Position numbers and translations under genes: made by a program
In this document: one piece after another, positions 9,725 to 16,676 of the stretch
Layout of the letters: every line of letters begins with the position of its first letter
How positions within the stretch are numbered: position 1 is the stretch's first letter
DNA from: JAWXUT01 sp044426075
Lineage (GTDB): Bacteria; Bacillota; Clostridia; Christensenellales; DTU072
DNA length: 19,815 nt
Direction: 5' to 3'
Assembly: GCA_044426075.1 (NCBI GenBank)
Contig: JAWXUT010000021.1
Span: 1-19,815 of the forward strand
The notes under the pieces: model-generated
Seen by the model: only the letters and a program-made list of their open reading frames with translations
What the model was told of the DNA's origin: nothing
Database searches by the model: none

Positions 9725-9731
9725 TTCGACA
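9725..9731 (+). promoter_or_regulatory. Candidate Spo0A box upstream of spoIIE
   Basis: TTCGACA is the exact reverse complement of the 0A-box consensus TGTCGAA. It starts immediately after the lepB stop codon in the 71-base gap before spoIIE, a classic Spo0A~P target in Bacillus and Clostridium. If the -10 is TACAAT at 9758-9763, the box lies near -42. A heptamer is weak evidence: another copy occurs by chance within the ATPase gene. Confidence 0.45.
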
Positions 9732-9757
9732 TAAAATGCGGCAATATCTACATTAAT

Positions 9758-9763
9758 TACAAT
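9758..9763 (+). promoter_or_regulatory. Possible -10 element of the spoIIE promoter
   Basis: TACAAT matches five of six bases of the sigma-A -10 consensus, and no good -35 hexamer lies 17 bases upstream. This fits an activator-dependent promoter using the 0A box at 9725-9731. A competing candidate is TATCTT at 9784-9789 preceded by TGG (extended -10), which would start transcription at the ATG itself and give a leaderless mRNA. Confidence 0.3.
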
Positions 9764-9795
9764 AATTTTGCACAAGTTTGTGGTATCTTTTATCT

Positions 9796-12051
9796 ATGAA
9801 GATTAAAGAGATAGCTAAAAATTTGTGCTTTTTTGTGGCATTTTTAATATTGAACTACATAGAAAGCGTGTTGGGTATAGTCGCATTTAGTGTGGCATTT
9901 TTTATGGCGCTTGTGTATTGCAAGCAAAATGTACTGGTGTTGTCGCCGTTGTATATTTGTGCGGGCGTTGCGGTTAACTTTAGCATTGCAACCTTAATTT
10001 CGGTGGTTGCGCCCATAGTTGCGGTTGTGATTGCTATGTTTGTTCATTACAGATTACGAAAAAAATTGCGTATGTTAACTATGAGCATTTGCACGGTGGT
10101 TAGTTTGATTCCTACATTTATATTTAACGAGCTTGCTAGCATTTATGGCGCTATTTTGGGGCTTATTTGCAGCCAGATATCGTTGTATTGCTTTGTTGTT
10201 GTGCTATTTGCAGTGCTCAAAAAGCGTATGCGATTCAGTTTAAGCAAAGAAGAGGTGTTGGCGTTTTGCTACACATTTGCAGTGTTCGGAATGGGGTTTG
10301 CAAGCATATGCATTGTGGGATACTCAATTTTTAGCACAGTGGTGGTTGTTGTGTTGCTTGCAATGCTGTTTGTGTCGCAGAAGTTGGAGTTAGTGCTTGC
10401 TTTATCTTTGGGCATAGGGGGCGCTATTGGAAGCGGAGATATAAGTTATATTGCACTAAGCCTACTTTTTGGCGGAGTTTGTGCCGTTTTTGACCGCGAT
10501 AACCAGTATATTGCGGGCGTTGTTATGGTGGGTGTAAATTTAGGATACATTTTGATTTTTAATGCCCCAATTGACTTCTTCACACTTATTGCACCCGCAG
10601 TTGGGGTGGTGATATTTTTTGCAATTCCCAACAAATTTAAAGATAAACTCATATATTTTGCGCCGTGTTTTGCAGAAACCGAACTGCCACGCACACTTAT
10701 TAATCGCGACCGCAAACATATTGCAGATAAACTAAACAAGTTATCGCAAGTTTTTTATGAGATATCGGATATTCTGCATATTGAAGTGGCGGTTGAATCA
10801 GCAGAAAATGATTGCTGCGCGCTAACCAAAGAGGTGGTGGATAAGTACTGCAAAATTTGTCCTAATTATATAATTTGCCAGTCGGAAATAGGGGGCGCTG
10901 ATATCGGAATTATGTTTCAAGATGTGGTGCATAAAGCACTTAAAAATAATATTGTCACCTTGCTAGACACCCCACCAGTGCTTAGTAGTAGATGCGTGAG
11001 GATAGGCGGGCTGTTGTACTGCATAAATAACACCGCAGATAACTACAAAGTATCGCTACAACAAAGATCTAATGTAGACGAGGGCAGGGCAATGATAAGC
11101 GACCAAATGGAAGGCGTTGGCATACTGCTAGACAAACTCAAAAGCGATGTAGAAACAAACCTTACATTTGATAAGGGCGCCGAGCAAGAACTAAAGCATA
11201 GGCTGTCTTCTTGCAATATTGCGGTTAAAGATACGGTTATTTTTAATGCCGATTCCAACACGCAATTAACGCTGATAATAAACGAGTGCGATATTGTAAA
11301 TCCTAAACTAAAGGATACCATAAACGCTGTTATGGGATACAATATGGACATAATTAGTAAAGAAAGTATGCCAAGTGGATTGTGTGCTGTGCACCTGGAA
11401 AAGGCGGCAAAGTTCAGCATAATATATGGTGCAAGCCAAGTTAGCCACACAGAAGGCGTAATAAATGGAGATAATCATAGCGCGCTTAAAATTGACAACA
11501 CGAGGGCAATGCTGATACTTGCAGACGGTATGGGCAGTGGCAAGAGCGCGGCTCAAGATAGTGGATATTGCGTAAGTATGTTAGAGGCATTTTACAAGGC
11601 GGGGTTTGACCACAACACCATTGCATCCAGTGTGGGAAGGTTGCTTGCAATTAGGGCAAAAGAGAGTTTTAACGCCGTTGATATTGCGGTAATTGATACA
11701 TACAACGGGCATATAGATTTTGTAAAGTTGGGCGGGCGCGAAAGCTTTATTGTATGCGAGGGTGTAGTGGAAGTTGTTGAGTGCGGCAGTTTGCCACTGG
11801 GCATAATAGCGGAATCGGCGCCGTTAATAACAAGGTCTGCAATTAAGCACGGCAGCACAATTGTTATGGTTAGCGACGGCATTGTTGATTATATTGGCAG
11901 AACCGAGCTCACAGACTTATTATCCACAATAAGCACAATAAATCCTGAAATGGTTGCGTCTACTATAATTGAAGCGGTGGTTGCAATAAATGGGGGCAAA
12001 ACAGCAGATGACGCCAGTGTTGTTGTTGCGCGCATTGTCTCCGCTATGTAA
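9796..12051 (+). CDS. spoIIE: Stage II sporulation protein E, PP2C-type phosphatase
   Basis: 752 residues (Bacillus subtilis SpoIIE is 827). SpoIIE sits in the forespore side of the asymmetric septum and dephosphorylates the anti-anti-sigma factor SpoIIAA to activate sigma-F. The first about 290 residues are a series of hydrophobic helices. Next comes the conserved cysteine region with C340, C341, C352, C355 and C361 (YCKICPNYIIC). The C-terminal phosphatase domain shows metal-binding Asp577 in 'ADGMGSG', 'VSDGI' at 693-696 and 'ADDASVVVARI' with Asp738/739. I start it at ATG 9796, because the TTG 18 bases upstream has no ribosome binding site and would only add a short tail. ATG 9796 also has no Shine-Dalgarno, which is unusual beside its neighbours. 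It lies downstream of lepB with its own likely promoter. Confidence 0.92.
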   Translation: MKIKEIAKNLCFFVAFLILNYIESVLGIVAFSVAFFMALVYCKQNVLVLSPLYICAGVAVNFSIATLISVVAPIVAVVIAMFVHYRLRKKLRMLTMSICTVVSLIPTFIFNELASIYGAILGLICSQISLYCFVVVLFAVLKKRMRFSLSKEEVLAFCYTFAVFGMGFASICIVGYSIFSTVVVVVLLAMLFVSQKLELVLALSLGIGGAIGSGDISYIALSLLFGGVCAVFDRDNQYIAGVVMVGVNLGYILIFNAPIDFFTLIAPAVGVVIFFAIPNKFKDKLIYFAPCFAETELPRTLINRDRKHIADKLNKLSQVFYEISDILHIEVAVESAENDCCALTKEVVDKYCKICPNYIICQSEIGGADIGIMFQDVVHKALKNNIVTLLDTPPVLSSRCVRIGGLLYCINNTADNYKVSLQQRSNVDEGRAMISDQMEGVGILLDKLKSDVETNLTFDKGAEQELKHRLSSCNIAVKDTVIFNADSNTQLTLIINECDIVNPKLKDTINAVMGYNMDIISKESMPSGLCAVHLEKAAKFSIIYGASQVSHTEGVINGDNHSALKIDNTRAMLILADGMGSGKSAAQDSGYCVSMLEAFYKAGFDHNTIASSVGRLLAIRAKESFNAVDIAVIDTYNGHIDFVKLGGRESFIVCEGVVEVVECGSLPLGIIAESAPLITRSAIKHGSTIVMVSDGIVDYIGRTELTDLLSTISTINPEMVASTIIEAVVAINGGKTADDASVVVARIVSAM

Positions 12052-12099
12052 AGATTAGGTAAAATATGGTAGTATTGCACACAAAATTTTTATTGCCTC

Positions 12100-12127
12100 T
12101 TGCAATTTTTCATATTTATGGTATACT
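12100..12127 (+). promoter_or_regulatory. Sigma-A-like promoter for the MFS transporter gene
   Basis: TTGCAA at 12100-12105 and TATACT at 12122-12127 are 16 bases apart, and TGG directly before the -10 makes it extended. The ribosome binding site AGGAG at 12149-12153 lies seven bases before ATG 12161. Confidence 0.7.
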
Positions 12128-12160
12128 ATTTAAGTAAACCTTATCATTAGGAGAAAAAAT

Positions 12161-13858
12161 ATGAAATTAGATTACAAAAAGACGATAAAAGTTGGTCTTG
12201 CATTTGCCATTGTAATGGTATTTTGGACAGCATATGACTATGTTGTTCCACTATTATTAGAAGATGCCTTTGGTTTAAGCAACACAATGCGTGGGCTTAT
12301 AATGGGTCTAGATAACTTGTTGTCATTATTTATGTTGCCACTATTCGGCAAGATTTCTGATAAAACAATGACTAAGTACGGCAGAAGAACGCCATTTATA
12401 GTAATCGGCACGCTATTATCTGTACTACTTATGATATTTATACCAGTAACCGCTGTAAATTCTTTAAATGAAGCGAGCGATTTAAGGTCAGAAATCACTG
12501 TAACATATGCGGAAGGATATTCATATGAGGCCGCAGACGGCACTGTTTATGACGCGGAATCATTGTATACATACATTTACGGATTGGGCGCCACAAACAC
12601 AGATTATTGCGACTATAGCTATATGTCTAAAAATGATATCAACTCTCTTGCAGACTACTTAGAAGTAGCGCTAAATCCATTTGAAGTTGATGCAGATGGG
12701 TGTGTTATATATGATGAAGACGGCGAAGCTTCTTACACAACAGAGTACAACAATTTTGTTATATCTGGATTAAATGCATTTGCAAGCCAAGAAGTTAACA
12801 CAAAAATCACAACAGAAAACCCCATGCGCATAGTTGTGTATATGGTAATATTGTTCTTTGTACTAATGGCAATGGCAACCTTCCGTTCACCAGCAGTAGC
12901 GCTAATGCCAGACGTTACACCAAAGCCATTGCGTAGCCAAGCAAATGCAATGATAAACCTTGTTGGCGGCGTAGGAGGCGCGATTGCATTTTTAATTTAT
13001 ACAATTGTGTTTATGATAAATCCAACTGGATATGTAATGATATTCGGGCTAGTTGCGCTATCAATGGTATTGTTATTAGTGGCATTCTTGCTTCTTGTAA
13101 AAGAAAAGAAATTGGTTGCAGAAAACGTTGCTATATGTGAAGAATATGGCATAACTGATGAAGAGGACGAAGAGGTTGCTGAAACCAACGATAAAGAGGC
13201 GCAAACTACAATCGTTGAAACAAAAATGGATAAAGCAAAACGCAAATCATTCTTATTGATACTTGCTTCAATCTTTATGTGGTTTATGGGATACAATGCA
13301 ATCAGCAGTAACTTATCAATTTATTTAACAACAACGCTAAACCTATCTTCTGGTTTGGGCGGAATAATAAGTGGTATTTCAATGGGAATATCAGCTATCG
13401 CATTTATTCCAGTAGGTGTGCTTGCGGTTAAGATTGGCAGAAAAAAATCTATTATATTGGGCTTTATTTTGTCAACTATAGCATTCCTTATGATCTACTT
13501 GTTTGCAAGTTCACCAAACGCAGCGGCAATGTACTTATTTACAGTGTTCTATTTGATAAGCGGATTTGGTTTAATTATCACAAACGTAAACACCTTCCCA
13601 ATGGTTGTGGAGCTTTCTACAAACAGCACAGTTGGCAAGTACACCGGTTACTATTACACCGCCACAATGTCAGCGCAAGCAATCACACCATTTATTGCGG
13701 GTGTTATAATGGATGCATTCGGCAACTCTTCTCTATTCATATACAGCACAATTTGTGTAATACTTGCAATTGTTTGCATGGCACTAGTTAAACACGGAGA
13801 CAGCAAAGCGCTACCTTCCGCAAACAAACTTGAGATGTTTGCAGACGCTGCGGACTAA
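12161..13858 (+). CDS. MFS transporter, GPH/SLC45 sugar-permease-like, with large extracytoplasmic insert
   Basis: 565 residues, longer than a typical 450-residue MFS protein. Helices 1-3 lie in about residues 10-97, with the loop 2-3 signature 'GKISDKTMTKYGRRTPF' (R75-R76-T-P-F79). The remaining helices start at about 222; 'FRSPAVALMPDVTPKPLRSQANAMINLVGGVGG' type sequence recalls glycoside-pentoside-hexuronide and sucrose (SLC45) transporters, so a sugar or glycoside substrate is the best guess. Two insertions explain the length: about 124 residues (98-221), rich in Tyr, Asp and Glu, between helices 3 and 4, which should face outward, and an acidic cytoplasmic loop between the halves (about 318-363, containing 'TDEEDEEVAE'). 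It is transcribed alone from its own promoter and ends at a shared terminator. Family call firm, substrate not established. Confidence 0.85.
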   Translation: MKLDYKKTIKVGLAFAIVMVFWTAYDYVVPLLLEDAFGLSNTMRGLIMGLDNLLSLFMLPLFGKISDKTMTKYGRRTPFIVIGTLLSVLLMIFIPVTAVNSLNEASDLRSEITVTYAEGYSYEAADGTVYDAESLYTYIYGLGATNTDYCDYSYMSKNDINSLADYLEVALNPFEVDADGCVIYDEDGEASYTTEYNNFVISGLNAFASQEVNTKITTENPMRIVVYMVILFFVLMAMATFRSPAVALMPDVTPKPLRSQANAMINLVGGVGGAIAFLIYTIVFMINPTGYVMIFGLVALSMVLLLVAFLLLVKEKKLVAENVAICEEYGITDEEDEEVAETNDKEAQTTIVETKMDKAKRKSFLLILASIFMWFMGYNAISSNLSIYLTTTLNLSSGLGGIISGISMGISAIAFIPVGVLAVKIGRKKSIILGFILSTIAFLMIYLFASSPNAAAMYLFTVFYLISGFGLIITNVNTFPMVVELSTNSTVGKYTGYYYTATMSAQAITPFIAGVIMDAFGNSSLFIYSTICVILAIVCMALVKHGDSKALPSANKLEMFADAAD

Positions 13859-13883
13859 CATTAATCCGCACATTGTTATAACT

Positions 13884-13911
13884 AAAAAAAGGAGCTTTTA
13901 GCTCCTTTTTT
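13884..13911. terminator. Bidirectional intrinsic terminator between convergent MFS and corA genes
   Basis: GGAGC (13891-13895) and GCTCC (13901-13905) pair across a five-base TTTTA loop. The stem is flanked by an A run before and a T run after, so it gives a U tract on either strand. It lies between the stop codons of the two convergent genes. Confidence 0.85.
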
Positions 13912-13915
13912 GATG

Positions 13916-14923
13916 TTATTTTTTTCTGTGTTTTGATCTTGGTTTTTTGGGGTGGTGCACTTGACGTTTAGCTTGTATCTTAATTTGATTTTTAGACATC
14001 CACACGCCGCCTATAATAGTTGATGCAAGCGCTATTGCAAGTACTGCATAAAATCCCCACAACTGGTTTTCAAAAGGCACAGTGGTATTCATTCCCCAAA
14101 ATGAAGCAATTAAGGTAGGTATAGATAGCACAACTGTTAGCGAAGTTAGCACCTTCATTATCATATTAAGGTTGTTGCTTATAACTGATGCATATGCGTC
14201 GCGTGTGCCACTCATAATGTCACGATAGTTGTTACACATATCTATTGCTTGGTTGTTTTCAATAGCTACGTCTTCTAAAAGTTCGCGGTCTTCTTCATCT
14301 TCACCTTTGGTTTTTAGACGGGTTAGCCTTTCTATAACCATTTTATTCGCTTTTAGTGATGTGCTAAAGTAAACAAGTGAATTTTCAAGGTCAAGGAGCT
14401 GAATTAACTCTTCATTTCTCGTTGTGCGTTGAAGTTCGGACTGTATGCGTCCACTTGCCTTGTCAATTTGCCTTAGGCAGTGCAAAAAACTGATATGGGT
14501 GCTGTACATCATTTGATACAACATTCGCAATCTGTTTGTTGTTTGTAGCTTTTGGTTGCCGTAAATTAGGCTATGTATTATGCTACTTTCTTTTAGACAA
14601 ACGGTAACTATGCAATTGTTTGATAGCATTGCGCCAAAAGGCATTGTTGAATAGCTAAAATATGATGATTCATCTTCAATTGTAGGTATATCAAACAGCA
14701 CAAGTTTAACGCCGTCATCTATCTCTAAACGAGCGCGTTCCTCTTCATCAAGCGCGGCTTTAAGCATATCTTCTGGGATAGCTGTTAGGCGCGAAATAAG
14801 TTCTATTTCTTTATCTGTTGGGTTTGTTAAATGAATCCACTTGTGTGCTACGTCAATTGCACGGCTGATATCACAGTCGATTTCTTGCAAGATGTCATTT
14901 GCAGAATTGAAAATTTGAATCAT
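13916..14923 (-). CDS. corA: CorA-family Mg2+ channel
   Basis: 335 residues, normal for the family. CorA proteins are homopentameric channels carrying Mg2+ (some carry Co2+, Ni2+ or Zn2+) into the cell. The N-terminal alpha/beta cytoplasmic domain and long helices (to about residue 250) are followed by two C-terminal membrane helices, with the signature Gly277-Met-Asn279 at the end of the first ('FWGMNTTVPFE'). The C-terminus is a basic tail (KPRSKHRKK), as usual. The start is set by a strong ribosome binding site, GAGGAGGT read on the minus strand (14928-14935). Upstream lies a leader with a small ORF, hairpins and an intrinsic terminator ending only about 23 bases before the start codon, so expression is probably controlled by premature termination. 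Confidence 0.93.
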   Translation of the reverse strand: MIQIFNSANDILQEIDCDISRAIDVAHKWIHLTNPTDKEIELISRLTAIPEDMLKAALDEEERARLEIDDGVKLVLFDIPTIEDESSYFSYSTMPFGAMLSNNCIVTVCLKESSIIHSLIYGNQKLQTTNRLRMLYQMMYSTHISFLHCLRQIDKASGRIQSELQRTTRNEELIQLLDLENSLVYFSTSLKANKMVIERLTRLKTKGEDEEDRELLEDVAIENNQAIDMCNNYRDIMSGTRDAYASVISNNLNMIMKVLTSLTVVLSIPTLIASFWGMNTTVPFENQLWGFYAVLAIALASTIIGGVWMSKNQIKIQAKRQVHHPKKPRSKHRKK

Positions 14924-14946
14924 GATTACCTCCTCATATGGGCATT

Positions 14947-14975
14947 AAAAAAGAGCAGCGTAGCCACTCCTTTTT
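14947..14975 (-). terminator. Intrinsic terminator in the corA leader (attenuator)
   Basis: On the minus strand GAGTGGC (14969-14963) pairs with GCTGCTC (14959-14953) around a TAC loop, with two G-U pairs. The stem extends by a G-U and A-U pairs into the run of six T at 14952-14947. Only about 23 bases separate it from the corA ATG, filled by the ribosome binding site, so corA transcripts must read through it. Confidence 0.75.
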
Positions 14976-14996
14976 GGTGTAATCATCAAAAGGCTA
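14961..14996 (-). promoter_or_regulatory. Candidate antiterminator hairpin of the corA leader
   Basis: On the minus strand TAGCC (14996-14992) can pair with GGCTA (14965-14961), and TTTTG (14991-14987) with CAAAA within 14976-14971. The 3' arm is the same sequence that forms the 5' arm of the terminator, so only one of the two can form. Confidence 0.5.
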
Positions 14997-15017
14997 GCAC
15001 ACCTTGCGGGTGTGCTA
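14995..15017 (-). promoter_or_regulatory. Perfect 9-bp hairpin between leader ORF and antiterminator
   Basis: TAGCACACC (15017-15009) pairs perfectly with GGTGTGCTA (15003-14995) around a five-base loop. It starts six bases after the leader ORF stop codon, within the footprint of a terminating ribosome, and shares two bases with the antiterminator arm. Confidence 0.7.
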
Positions 15018-15023
15018 TATGGC

Positions 15024-15068
15024 TCAGCCAGTAATTATTGTTATGTAACTGTTAGGGTCTGCGTCCAT
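15024..15068 (-). CDS. 14-residue leader peptide MDADPNSYITIITG upstream of corA
   Basis: A short ORF of 14 codons plus TGA lies between the upstream membrane-protein gene and corA. It has its own ribosome binding site: AGGTGA, complementary to the 16S 3' end, six or fewer bases before ATG (within 15075-15080). The peptide begins Met-Asp-Ala-Asp-Pro. Acidic residues alternating with Pro at the start of the nascent chain are known from the mgtA leader MgtL (MEPDP...) to destabilise translating ribosomes at low Mg2+. The position directly before a hairpin/antiterminator/terminator series fits a regulatory leader peptide. No protein function is expected. It is seen as an ORF with good signals; the regulatory role is inferred. 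Confidence 0.55.
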   Translation of the reverse strand: MDADPNSYITIITG

Positions 15069-15088
15069 TTGTTTCACCTTTATAGTTT

Positions 15089-15117
15089 TGTTTAGTGTTA
15101 AAATTCGATACCGTCAA
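15089..15117 (-). promoter_or_regulatory. Weak candidate promoter for the corA leader
   Basis: Read on the minus strand, TTGACG (15117-15112) is followed after 17 bases by TAAACA (15094-15089), a poor -10. It would start RNA just before the leader ORF ribosome binding site. Alternatively the leader is read from the promoter of the upstream membrane-protein gene. Confidence 0.3.
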
Positions 15118-16264
15118 GAATTTGGAAACATAGTCCTAAAATTTCTTGCTCATCTGGGTGTGTATAATCGCCGTCTAAAAGTGCGTGTGCAATTAGCATT
15201 TTTAGGTCGTCTATATCTTCTTCTGTAAGTGAAGTATCTCTGCTTGCTGTATCAATTATTGTAACAAGTTGTACAAGGTTTCTGCCAAGCATTTCTTCTT
15301 CAGTAAGTGGCTCTTCTTCTACAGTTGCCACAACTTCTTCTTCAACTTCAGCAATTTCTTCTTCAACTTCAGTAACAATTTCTTCAACTGGAGTGAATTT
15401 TTCTACTGGTTTAACAATTTCAACAACTTCTTCTGGTTCGTAAGCGAACTCTTCTTCATCGTATTCTGCAAAATCTTCTTCAACTATAGGAGTTGTTACA
15501 ATTTCAAAAATCTCAGTGTTGTCTAGTTTGTTTATTAGAATTTCTTCAATGTTTGCATTAATTTCTTCAATATTTGCAGATACAAAGTCGTCTTGCTCTT
15601 CGTGATAAATGATAACATTGTTATCCATACACTCTAGGAAAGCTTTTTCTGAAGCGCGTAAACGTTTGTGTTGTTTTTTGTTGCCGCATTTTAATAGCGC
15701 CAAGAAGAACATATATGCAAGGCAAGGCACAACAATTGTACCAGCAACTAATATTACAACTAGTGTGATATCTTCTGCAGCGCTTGTTAAAGAATCTTTA
15801 CATGCAATAGCAGAAAGCGCAATTAATAATAAAATTACAACTTTTGAGAAAGCTTTAAAGAATCCAACACCTGCGCCACAACGCTTTTTATGGCGTTTTT
15901 TGCCACAACAATGCCCGTCCATATAATCTGATGGATAACCTGTTTGTTGATCTAGAAAATTTTGCCAACCTTTGTTTGTATGTGGTGGAAGCGTGCGAAT
16001 TTGTGCATTTAAACCTTCAACATTTTCTTCGTCGATAATACCAACGGTGTTGATGTAAGCGGTAACGCTATCAAATGAAGCAGCAGCTTTTTTAGCCTTG
16101 CTTTTTGACTTAGCAATTAGCGCAATTAGATATGCAACAAAAACTAGAATAACGCCGGCAGCTATAATGTATAGTGCAGGTGATAGTTCGCCCAACCCCA
16201 AAAAGTCGATACTATTTTGCATAAAATCAGCGATTTTGTCCATGATAGAGATCAAGAAATCCAT
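15098..16264 (-). CDS. Unknown three-helix membrane protein with acidic C-terminal tail
   Basis: 388 residues; I do not recognise the family. Membrane helices are predicted at about 29-51, 137-154 and 166-191. Between the first two is a soluble segment ending in a Cys/His/Lys/Arg cluster (HCCGKKRHKKRC, 118-129). Residues about 221-325 are a Glu/Val-rich low-complexity tail with repeated 'EVEEE' units, encoded partly by an imperfect 21-base direct repeat at 15335-15375. The last about 60 residues (326-388) look like a compact helical domain ('LTEEDIDDLKMLIAHALLDGD'). Start ATG has AGGAGAG (16269-16275) five bases or so upstream and a good promoter. It sits upstream of the corA leader on the same strand, and no separate terminator is seen between its stop and that leader, so it may share transcripts with corA. 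Confidence 0.75.
   Translation of the reverse strand: MDFLISIMDKIADFMQNSIDFLGLGELSPALYIIAAGVILVFVAYLIALIAKSKSKAKKAAASFDSVTAYINTVGIIDEENVEGLNAQIRTLPPHTNKGWQNFLDQQTGYPSDYMDGHCCGKKRHKKRCGAGVGFFKAFSKVVILLLIALSAIACKDSLTSAAEDITLVVILVAGTIVVPCLAYMFFLALLKCGNKKQHKRLRASEKAFLECMDNNVIIYHEEQDDFVSANIEEINANIEEILINKLDNTEIFEIVTTPIVEEDFAEYDEEEFAYEPEEVVEIVKPVEKFTPVEEIVTEVEEEIAEVEEEVVATVEEEPLTEEEMLGRNLVQLVTIIDTASRDTSLTEEDIDDLKMLIAHALLDGDYTHPDEQEILGLCFQILDGIEF
15335..15375 (-). repeat. Imperfect 21-base direct repeat coding for Glu-rich tail
   Basis: Two copies of TTCTTCTTCAACTTCAG plus (C/T)AA lie 21 bases apart within the acidic tail of the unknown membrane protein (EVEEEIAEVEEE). This is coding low complexity. 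Confidence 0.6.
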
Positions 16265-16295
16265 AACTCTCTCCTAAATTGAGTAATATACACTT

Positions 16296-16324
16296 ATTAT
16301 ACACCCTAATGACAATATTTGCAA
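16296..16324 (-). promoter_or_regulatory. Sigma-A-like promoter for the unknown membrane-protein gene
   Basis: Minus-strand TTGCAA (16324-16319) and a perfect TATAAT (16301-16296) are 17 bases apart, about 32 bases upstream of the start codon. Confidence 0.75.
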
Positions 16325-16370
16325 TACATTTTTGAAATTTTTTATATAATATTTATATTTTAAACATCTA

Positions 16371-16676
16371 TTACAACTCAACAAACACATTTTGGTTTAT
16401 CAAATAGAGAACTTTGCGGTCAAGTTTTATGCCCATCAACTCTTCTACAGCAATAGCATATGTATTTATCTGCGAAATATAACGGCTTTTTGCACTTTCT
16501 GGCGTGAGTTTGGTGTTTTTATAGTCTACAAGAATATTCTGTTCGCCTTCTACAACAAGGTCAACTATGCCTTGAACCAACACTTTATCTTTGCAGTCGG
16601 TGTCCATTAACTCGCACGCGGGTTTATATAGCATAAATGGCACTTCTCGGTGCATTTTGCCCGTCTTGCAATGCAA
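16371..16676 (-). CDS. addA: AddA C-terminal nuclease-domain segment in the -1 frame
   Basis: This frame continues AddA after the break at the T run. About 101 codons encode the rest of the RecB-type nuclease domain: 'REVPFML', 'VLVQGIVDLV' with the metal-binding Asp, 'ILVDYKNT' with the catalytic Asp-x-Lys, and 'YISQINTYAIAVEELMG'. There is no credible start codon or ribosome binding site of its own; the TTG at 16676 is within the homopolymer region. It is therefore the displaced 3' end of addA and not an independent gene. It ends at TAA 16371-16373, about 105 bases before the promoter region of the next gene; no clear terminator follows. Confidence 0.8.
   Translation of the reverse strand: MHCKTGKMHREVPFMLYKPACELMDTDCKDKVLVQGIVDLVVEGEQNILVDYKNTKLTPESAKSRYISQINTYAIAVEELMGIKLDRKVLYLINQNVFVEL

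Noticed and set aside
9778..9795. TTG start giving a six-residue longer SpoIIE
   Set aside because: No ribosome binding site and no conserved N-terminal extension; ATG 9796 directly precedes a normal SpoIIE start.
11043..11450. Minus-strand open frame of 135 codons opposite spoIIE
   Set aside because: It lies fully opposite a well-supported gene and shows only a biased composition with no domain; a shadow frame.
12092..12110. ATTGC/GCAAT hairpin followed by T run as a spoIIE terminator
   Set aside because: The stem is only five weak base pairs and overlaps the -35 of the MFS promoter; too weak to annotate.
14936..15080. M-box Mg2+ riboswitch upstream of corA
   Set aside because: The region is short and I see none of the conserved M-box core sequences; the leader ORF and hairpin series explain it better.
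15269..15526. Plus-strand open frame rich in Phe and Asn
   Set aside because: It is the reverse reading of the Glu-rich tail of the minus-strand membrane protein.
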